From Spirochaetia bacterium (GTDB taxonomy: Bacteria; Spirochaetota; Spirochaetia; Treponematales; Breznakiellaceae): a stretch of DNA of 5,138 bases. The DNA is taken from contig BNUR01000174.1 of NCBI GenBank assembly GCA_025997495.1, positions 1-5,138 on the forward strand, in the 5' to 3' direction. The notes beneath the pieces are model-generated. The model saw nothing but the letters and a program-made list of their open reading frames with translations, had not been told where the DNA came from and did no database searches. A program made the translations under genes and the position numbers. Shown one piece after another: positions 1-3,990 of the stretch. Every line of letters begins with the position of its first letter. Position 1 is the stretch's first letter.

Positions 1-112
1 GGTCCCGCACTAATACTCGGCTTGGTATTGGCCTGGACGGGGCGTTACAAAGCCCATCCCGCAATCGAATGGGCGGTGCGGATTTTTACCTACCTGATGA
101 TTATAATCGGCA
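1..112 (+). repeat. Left arm of a perfect inverted repeat (partner 694-805)
   Basis: Base x matches the complement of base 806-x at every position from 1 to 112, and identity stops abruptly at 113 (T here; the partner would require C). The arm runs to the left window edge, so the true repeat is at least 112 bp and may be longer. It is a copy of the middle of the PnuC-like gene, turned to face right. Confidence 0.97.
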
Positions 113-429
113 TGATAAGTCAGGTGAATACCGCCATGGGTGAACAGAACGGGGGTATCCAGGAGATTCTGTCCGCCACCTTTGATGTGAAGGACAGCGC
201 CCAGGCAATTTCCGATGCGGCCCAGGGGATGAAGGAAAACAGTATTCCTGTTTTTGAAGGCATCAATGTTCTGGTGGAGAATACCGGCCTTATCCTGGAA
301 CATTCTGAAAAATCAATAGTCCAGACCCAGTATATGCAGGAACTGGCGGAACAGGTTTCCGAAATCGCCGCCAAAAATGATGCTTCAGCCGGGGCTGTAG
401 AGCAGATCCTGCGGAAGTTTAAGGTGTAG
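1..429 (+). pseudogene. Chimeric partial ORF: PnuC-like fragment fused in frame to the C-terminal tail of a methyl-accepting chemotaxis protein
   Basis: The frame is open from base 1 to the TAG at 427-429. Codons 1-37 (1-111) encode the same 37 residues as G67-G103 of the PnuC-like protein on the opposite strand, because this DNA is an exact inverted copy. From base 113 the protein changes to a receptor tail: an ISQVNTAMGEQNGG segment, alternating polar/hydrophobic coiled-coil residues, and a short basic end, ILRKFKV, like the IDEFKV-type ends of spirochaete chemotaxis receptors. The periplasmic sensor, HAMP domain and conserved kinase-control hairpin tip are absent, so this piece could not signal to CheA as it stands. 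The receptor stop converges on the PnuC-like stop with an 11-nt tail-to-tail overlap, so 113-429 is probably native to the locus. The PnuC-derived part is probably foreign to the receptor gene. The receptor-tail assignment is fairly firm; whether the fusion exists in the cell is doubtful. Confidence 0.65.
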
Positions 430-1003
430 CGGCTTTTTCGCTTCGCCGCAGTGCCCGGATGAACCCCAGGGCCACAAATACCAGGGAAACTCCCTGCTGT
501 ACTATCAGTATCACTTTGCCCTGGATGAGCATCAGGGTTCCCATGCTGATAATCATCAGGGCGTACAGGAGCCAGCCGCTTGGTCTTTTCCCGGCCAGCA
601 GGAAACTCCCCAGCAGAAATCCTACGGTAACGCCGATTTCCAGCACCTGGGAAAAGGCGGTGATACCGCCGAAGGTATACAGGCTGTAACCCGTGCCGAT
701 TATAATCATCAGGTAGGTAAAAATCCGCACCGCCCATTCGATTGCGGGATGGGCTTTGTAACGCCCCGTCCAGGCCAATACCAAGCCGAGTATTAGTGCG
801 GGACCGCCGCCGGCTTCATTGGCGGCGGCGATCCAGTTTTGCCGGCCCGCCAGCAGGATAACCCAGGCGGGCAGACCAAGAATATACAGGAACCAGCCGG
901 CTAAACGCCATTTCCGGTCATTCCGGACTCCTTCGGCATGGGAAAGAAGAATTTTTGCCAAGAGGTAACCGGCGCCTCCCCAAATCTGAAGAAAGATATC
1001 CAT
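419..1003 (-). CDS. PnuC-like seven-helix membrane transporter
   Basis: A 194-residue, very hydrophobic inner-membrane protein. I count seven likely helices, near residues 3-21, 34-53, 58-80, 91-111, 118-138, 144-162 and 163-185. Helices 1-3 and 5-7 look like an internal duplication: GYLLAKILL / GWFLYILG / LILGLVLAW in the first half align with GFLLGSFLL / GWLLYALM / LVFVALGF in the second. This 3+1+3 plan is that of the PnuC/SWEET fold, and the second half resembles the end of PnuC (GWLLY, a glycine turn, then a Q-containing last helix). PnuC proteins carry nicotinamide riboside or related vitamins by facilitated diffusion. The substrate here cannot be told. The ATG at 1003 lies 6 nt after the stop of the NYN gene and has no Shine-Dalgarno sequence, so translation is probably coupled. 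At about 194 residues it is a little shorter than typical PnuC (about 200-240). Family assignment is moderate; an unrelated uncharacterised membrane protein remains possible. Confidence 0.6.
   Translation of the reverse strand: MDIFLQIWGGAGYLLAKILLSHAEGVRNDRKWRLAGWFLYILGLPAWVILLAGRQNWIAAANEAGGGPALILGLVLAWTGRYKAHPAIEWAVRIFTYLMIIIGTGYSLYTFGGITAFSQVLEIGVTVGFLLGSFLLAGKRPSGWLLYALMIISMGTLMLIQGKVILIVQQGVSLVFVALGFIRALRRSEKAATP
694..805 (-). repeat. Right arm of the inverted repeat, inside the PnuC-like gene
   Basis: This is the complement of 1-112 without a mismatch. It encodes residues 67-103 of the intact PnuC-like protein (most of helix 3, the linker and the first half of helix 4), so this arm is the original and the arm at 1-112 the copy. 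The arms are separated by 581 bases holding the receptor tail and the C-terminal third of the PnuC-like gene. Confidence 0.97.
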
Positions 1004-1009
1004 AAAAAT

Positions 1010-1969
1010 TTACGGGTCTATGACCGTTACTTTATTGGCGCGGTACCGGGGGGCATCTTCCTTTTTGCTCCGTTCCAAATCTTCTTCGGTGTAATATTTT
1101 ACCTTCATGCCGGGTATAAGCGCGTCAAAGTCAATGTTGGTGAGGGTGCTGTAATGGAAAAATATATTGTTGTTCCGTTCGTCCCGTATAAAACCAAACC
1201 CGTCCCGCAGGCTGCAAATGGTTGAGTATTGCCCTTCATCCTCCGGTTGTTTCTCCGGCAGGGCTTTTTGTTCCTCACTTTTTATCACTGTCTGAGTCTG
1301 CTGGGGCGGTGAATAATATTTTTCCGATACAAATAAATTGTTAATGACTTCACCGCCATTTTTGTTGATACATTCGTGCATGGGTATGGGGTAACACACT
1401 TCTTCTAACAATTGCCGGGAAGTTCTGGTTTCGGTACTGACCCCGTCTTCATTGTTATAGGAAAAATCCCAACTGATGAGCATGACCTGGGTGCCCAGGG
1501 TGGTGAGCTTTCGTACCAGTGGTACATAATCGCCGTCTCCGGCTACCAGCACCAGGATGTCAAATTTTTTGTATATCGTCAGTTCATAGGCTTCCAGGGC
1601 AAGCCACACGTCAATGCCCTTTTCGTGCATACTATTACTTTCGTTGCTGTAGCGCAGGGGCAGGTAATGGCTTACGATATTTTCCTTCATCAATATATCG
1701 TCAAATACCCGCTCACTCTGGACCTTCTCCCCCAAATCCCTGCCGTAGGAGCGGCCCTTAAAGTAATGGGCGTCAATAATTTGACAGAAGTGTTTGTCAT
1801 TTATCCCGGTAAGCTCCGCAATTTTACTTCTGATAAATTCATGCAAGCCGGTTATGCTTATCCGTGATTTCCGTTCGTGCTCATATTTATAATAATTGCT
1901 TACTTTGTAAAAATAATAACCATCATAAAATATGCCTATCCTGATAAATTCTTTTAAATTGCTATTCAT
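1010..1969 (-). CDS. NYN-domain (PIN-like) putative ribonuclease with C-terminal cold-shock domain
   Basis: A 319-residue soluble cytoplasmic protein. Residues about 9-200 form a NYN/LabA-type domain of the PIN-like nuclease fold: a first strand IGIFYDG with D16, a second acidic site at D66 (IIDAHYF), KGIDVWLA with D120, and VLVAGDGDY with D145 and D147. These acidic residues are where NYN proteins bind metal for RNA cleavage. A polar, Q/E/K-rich linker (about 215-245) leads to a cold-shock-type OB fold at about 246-317, with an RNP1-like DGFGFIRD at 256 and an RNP2-like NIFFHYS. The pairing suggests a nuclease with its own nucleic-acid-binding module; the target is unknown. The ATG at 1969 is the only start that preserves the first NYN strand. 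It lacks a Shine-Dalgarno sequence but has a well-spaced promoter directly upstream. The 5' end is AT-rich (29 G/C in 110 bases, 1861-1970), unlike hydF. It probably heads an operon with the PnuC-like gene. Confidence 0.85.
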   Translation of the reverse strand: MNSNLKEFIRIGIFYDGYYFYKVSNYYKYEHERKSRISITGLHEFIRSKIAELTGINDKHFCQIIDAHYFKGRSYGRDLGEKVQSERVFDDILMKENIVSHYLPLRYSNESNSMHEKGIDVWLALEAYELTIYKKFDILVLVAGDGDYVPLVRKLTTLGTQVMLISWDFSYNNEDGVSTETRTSRQLLEEVCYPIPMHECINKNGGEVINNLFVSEKYYSPPQQTQTVIKSEEQKALPEKQPEDEGQYSTICSLRDGFGFIRDERNNNIFFHYSTLTNIDFDALIPGMKVKYYTEEDLERSKKEDAPRYRANKVTVIDP

Positions 1970-1975
1970 AAAATA

Positions 1976-2004
1976 AGTATAGCCTATTTAGGGAGACAGG
2001 ACAA
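1976..2004 (-). promoter_or_regulatory. Predicted sigma70-type promoter of the NYN gene
   Basis: On the minus strand TTGTCC (1999-2004) is followed by 17 nt and TATACT (1976-1981). The -10 matches the consensus in five of six bases and the -35 in four of six. It ends 6 nt before the ATG at 1969, so transcription would begin at or beside the start codon and the mRNA would be leaderless. There is no Shine-Dalgarno sequence to argue otherwise. Confidence 0.6.
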
Positions 2005-2041
2005 GGGACTCAAATAACTAAACAAATATGAAGGTTTTTTT

Positions 2042-2090
2042 ACCACAAGCGACACGAACTTTTTAGCTATTTGTTCGTGTCGTTTGCGGT
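2042..2090. terminator. Imperfect 18-bp hairpin between satP and the NYN gene; possible terminator or palindromic repeat
   Basis: Arms 2042-2059 and 2073-2090 pair over 18 positions with one A-C mismatch and one G-T wobble, around a 13-nt loop (2060-2072). The inner ten bases (CGACACGAAC and its complement) pair perfectly. It lies 8 bases beyond the satP stop, where a terminator is expected. The T-rich run (CTCTTTTT, 2093-2100) follows the hairpin on the plus strand; on the minus strand, where satP is transcribed, the hairpin is followed by A residues. It may therefore act without a U-tract, may block plus-strand transcription, or may be a dispersed palindromic element. Confidence 0.5.
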
Positions 2091-2098
2091 TGCTCTTT

Positions 2099-2659
2099 TT
2101 AGAACGGCAGTATGGATTTGTGGTGCTGTTCGTGCAGTACTTCCGCCATGGCGAGGTACATGGCCGAAAGGCCGCAGACGATGCCCACATACCCGGCAAT
2201 GACGCCGATAAGGCGGCTCTCCAGGAAATTGTGGAGGGCCAGCAGTACGAAAAGAACCGTCAGGGACAGGAACACGAACTGCAAAACCTTGCTGCCTTTA
2301 AGGGCGCCGATGAACATGAACAGGGTGAAAATGCCCCAGAGCAGGAGGTACCAGCCCATAAAGGCGCCGTCTGGTTTGTCCGCCAGCTTTAATGCCGGCA
2401 GGATCCAAATGGCGACCAGGCTCTGCCAGAAGCAGCCGTAGGAAGTGAAGGCCACCGTGCCAAAGGTGTTGCCCCGGGTGAATTCCAGAATCCCCGCGAT
2501 AATTTGCGCAAGGCCGCCGAAGCAGATCCCCATGGCAAAAACGATAGCGGTGGTTTCAGGGAAAAATCCGGCATTGTGCAGGTTTAATAAAACCGTGGTC
2601 ATTCCAAAGCCCATCAGCCCTAAGGGCCCGGCGTTGGCTAATTTTTGTTCAGTACTCAT
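2099..2659 (-). CDS. satP: Acetate/succinate uptake transporter (AceTr/YaaH family)
   Basis: A 186-residue six-helix inner-membrane protein of the GPR1/FUN34/YaaH (AceTr) family, which takes up acetate and succinate, probably with protons. The length matches E. coli SatP (188 residues). The family signature near the N-terminus appears as NAGPLGL (residues 9-15; usually NPAPLGL) and runs into GFGMTTVLLNLHN. Other conserved blocks are GNTFGTVAFTSYG, LWGIFTLFMFIG, VLQFVFLSLTVLF and YLAMAEVLHEQ. The second signature residue, Pro in most members, is Ala here. The start at 2659 gives the usual N-terminal length. It has no Shine-Dalgarno sequence but sits 6 nt after a plausible -10. The gene is divergent from hydF across a 119-bp spacer. 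Acetate is a main product or substrate of H2-cycling anaerobes, which fits the neighbourhood; a shared regulator is not shown. Confidence 0.95.
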   Translation of the reverse strand: MSTEQKLANAGPLGLMGFGMTTVLLNLHNAGFFPETTAIVFAMGICFGGLAQIIAGILEFTRGNTFGTVAFTSYGCFWQSLVAIWILPALKLADKPDGAFMGWYLLLWGIFTLFMFIGALKGSKVLQFVFLSLTVLFVLLALHNFLESRLIGVIAGYVGIVCGLSAMYLAMAEVLHEQHHKSILPF

Positions 2660-2665
2660 AAAATA

Positions 2666-2694
2666 ATGGTACCAGAGCTTTTTATTTTACGCAA
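2666..2694 (-). promoter_or_regulatory. Predicted promoter of satP
   Basis: On the minus strand TTGCGT (2689-2694), a 17-nt spacer and TACCAT (2666-2671) end 6 nt before the satP ATG. The -10 matches only four of six consensus bases, but it is preceded by TGG, giving an extended -10 (TGN) arrangement. The geometry is the same as at the NYN and hydF genes, and that is the main support. It predicts a leaderless transcript. Confidence 0.45.
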
Positions 2695-2743
2695 GAGAAT
2701 TTTTGTTTTTATATCTAAACTATTGTGTAGTATTATTTTGTAT

Positions 2744-2772
2744 TTGCTTCCCCGGCGTTTATGGCGTATACT
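2744..2772 (+). promoter_or_regulatory. Predicted promoter of hydF
   Basis: TTGCTT (2744-2749), a 17-nt spacer and TATACT (2767-2772) end 6 nt before the ATG at 2779. The -10 is identical to that of the NYN gene; the -35 keeps only TTG. If real, it lies across the alternative ATG at 2761, so that codon would not be transcribed from this promoter, and hydF would start at 2779 on a leaderless mRNA. Confidence 0.5.
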
Positions 2773-2778
2773 ATTCAC

Positions 2779-3990
2779 ATGGGACTAAACGAAACCCCTT
2801 CGGCGAACAGGGTTCACATCGGCTTTTTCGGCCTGCGTAACGCGGGCAAATCCAGCTTGGTCAACGCCGTGACCAACCAGGATCTGGTTATCGTTTCTGA
2901 CGTCAAGGGCACCACCACCGACCCGGTTTCCAAGGCCATGGAACTCTTGCCCCTGGGCCCGGTGCTGATCATCGATACCCCGGGGATTGACGATGAGGGC
3001 GCCCTGGGCGAACTCCGGGTTCGCCGGGCACGGCAGGTTCTCAACAAAACCGATGTGGCGGTTCTGGTGGTGGACGCCATTACCGGCAAGTCCGTTGCGG
3101 ACGAAGACCTCATCAGGCTGTTTCGGGACAAGGATGTTCCCTTCATCATCGCTTACAATAAAAGTGATTTGCTTGAAAAAGAAAAGGCGCCCGGCGCCGG
3201 TGAGAACTGCATATATGTCAGCGCCACGAAGAAGCATAATATAGAAGCATTGAAGGAGCGGATCGCCGCCCTGGCAAAGACCGATGAGCCTAAGCTGCAA
3301 ATTGTGGGGGACATCATCAGCCCCGGGGATTTTGTGGTGCTGGTGATCCCCATCGACAAGGCCGCGCCAAAGGGCCGACTGATTCTGCCCCAACAGCAAA
3401 CCATCCGGGATATTCTGGAGGCCGATGCCGCGGCAATAGTGGTGAAGGAATTTGAGCTGCGGGAAACCCTGGAGAACATCGGTAAGAAACCCGCCTTGGT
3501 GATCACCGACAGCCAGGTCTTCGCTAAGGTTTCCGCGGACACCCCGGCGGATATTCCCCTCACCTCATTTTCCATCCTCTTTGCCCGGTACAAGGGCTTT
3601 CTCGCCCCGGCGGTGCGGGGGGTGCGGACGCTGGATTCGATCACCGAAAAAAGCCGTATACTTATTGCGGAAGGCTGCACCCATCACCGGCAGTGTGACG
3701 ACATCGGCACCGTAAAACTGCCCCGGTGGATAAAACAGTACACGGGCAAGGAACCAGAGTTTGCCTTTACCTCCGGCGGCGAATTCCCCGAAGACCTTTC
3801 CCCCTATGACCTGGTCCTCCACTGCGGGGCCTGTATGCTCAATGAACGGGAGATGCGGTACCGGGAAGCCTGCGCGGCGGATCAGGGGATACCCTTCACC
3901 AATTACGGCATCTCCATTGCCCACATACAGGGTATCCTGAAACGGAGTGTCGCCATATTCCCCCACATCCTCGCCGAGTTGGAGGACTGA
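2779..3990 (+). CDS. hydF: [FeFe]-hydrogenase maturation GTPase HydF
   Basis: HydF is the cytoplasmic GTPase and iron-sulfur scaffold that works with HydE and HydG to build the diiron subcluster of [FeFe]-hydrogenase and deliver it to the apo-enzyme. Numbering from 2779 (403 residues), the GTPase domain shows P-loop GLRNAGKS (18-25), switch-I GTTTDP (44-49), DTPG (66-69), NKSD (127-130) and SA (148-149). A dimerisation region follows (ILPQQQTIRDILEADA). The C-terminal cluster domain carries C300-T-H302 and, 45 residues later, H348-C349-x-x-C352, the CxH...HCxxC iron-sulfur motif of HydF. All key residues are present and the length is normal. An in-frame ATG at 2761 would add six residues, but MGLNETPS is the usual N-terminus as I recall the family, and a promoter overlaps 2761. 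The gene shares one base with the downstream lyase, so the two are an operon. HydE and HydG are not in the window. Confidence 0.96.
   Translation: MGLNETPSANRVHIGFFGLRNAGKSSLVNAVTNQDLVIVSDVKGTTTDPVSKAMELLPLGPVLIIDTPGIDDEGALGELRVRRARQVLNKTDVAVLVVDAITGKSVADEDLIRLFRDKDVPFIIAYNKSDLLEKEKAPGAGENCIYVSATKKHNIEALKERIAALAKTDEPKLQIVGDIISPGDFVVLVIPIDKAAPKGRLILPQQQTIRDILEADAAAIVVKEFELRETLENIGKKPALVITDSQVFAKVSADTPADIPLTSFSILFARYKGFLAPAVRGVRTLDSITEKSRILIAEGCTHHRQCDDIGTVKLPRWIKQYTGKEPEFAFTSGGEFPEDLSPYDLVLHCGACMLNEREMRYREACAADQGIPFTNYGISIAHIQGILKRSVAIFPHILAELED
3981..3985 (+). promoter_or_regulatory. Shine-Dalgarno site for the lyase gene, inside hydF
   Basis: GGAGG lies 4 nt before the ATG at 3990, within the last codons of hydF. 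The TGATG junction means terminating ribosomes can restart on the lyase. This is the one clear Shine-Dalgarno sequence at a gene start here, in contrast to satP, hydF, the NYN gene and the PnuC-like gene, and it fixes the lyase start. Confidence 0.75.

Larger units (their letters stand above)
2660..2778. promoter_or_regulatory. Divergent satP-hydF control region
   Basis: The 119-bp spacer between two divergent starts is AT-rich, especially 2680-2745, unlike the GC-rich hydF coding sequence. It carries the two predicted promoters, pointing outward about 50 bp apart (2694 to 2744). The centre (2700-2740) holds T-runs and a small ACTA-TTGTG-TAGT dyad at about 2719-2731. No recognisable Rex, FNR or CRP site is visible. 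A regulator bound in the middle could reach both promoters, but none is identified. Confidence 0.55.

Noticed and set aside
343..429. Complete small receptor-like gene
   Set aside because: No start, sensor or kinase-control tip is present; only the tail of a receptor can be supported.
120..737. Minus-strand open frame of 205 codons across the receptor tail and the end of the PnuC-like gene
   Set aside because: It overlaps two better-supported frames, has Arg/Pro/Ser-rich composition without domain character, and is a shadow of GC-rich coding DNA.
938..1225. Plus-strand open frame of 95 codons opposite the PnuC-like start and the NYN-gene end
   Set aside because: It is antisense to two recognisable genes and shows no motif or ribosome binding site.
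1412..1867. Plus-strand open frame of 151 codons antisense to the NYN gene
   Set aside because: The opposite strand carries clear NYN motifs; this frame has no recognisable domain.
2700..2745. Possible Rex or FNR operator in the satP-hydF spacer
   Set aside because: There are AT-runs and a four-base dyad, but no TTGTxA...TxACAA or TTGAT-N4-ATCAA arrangement.
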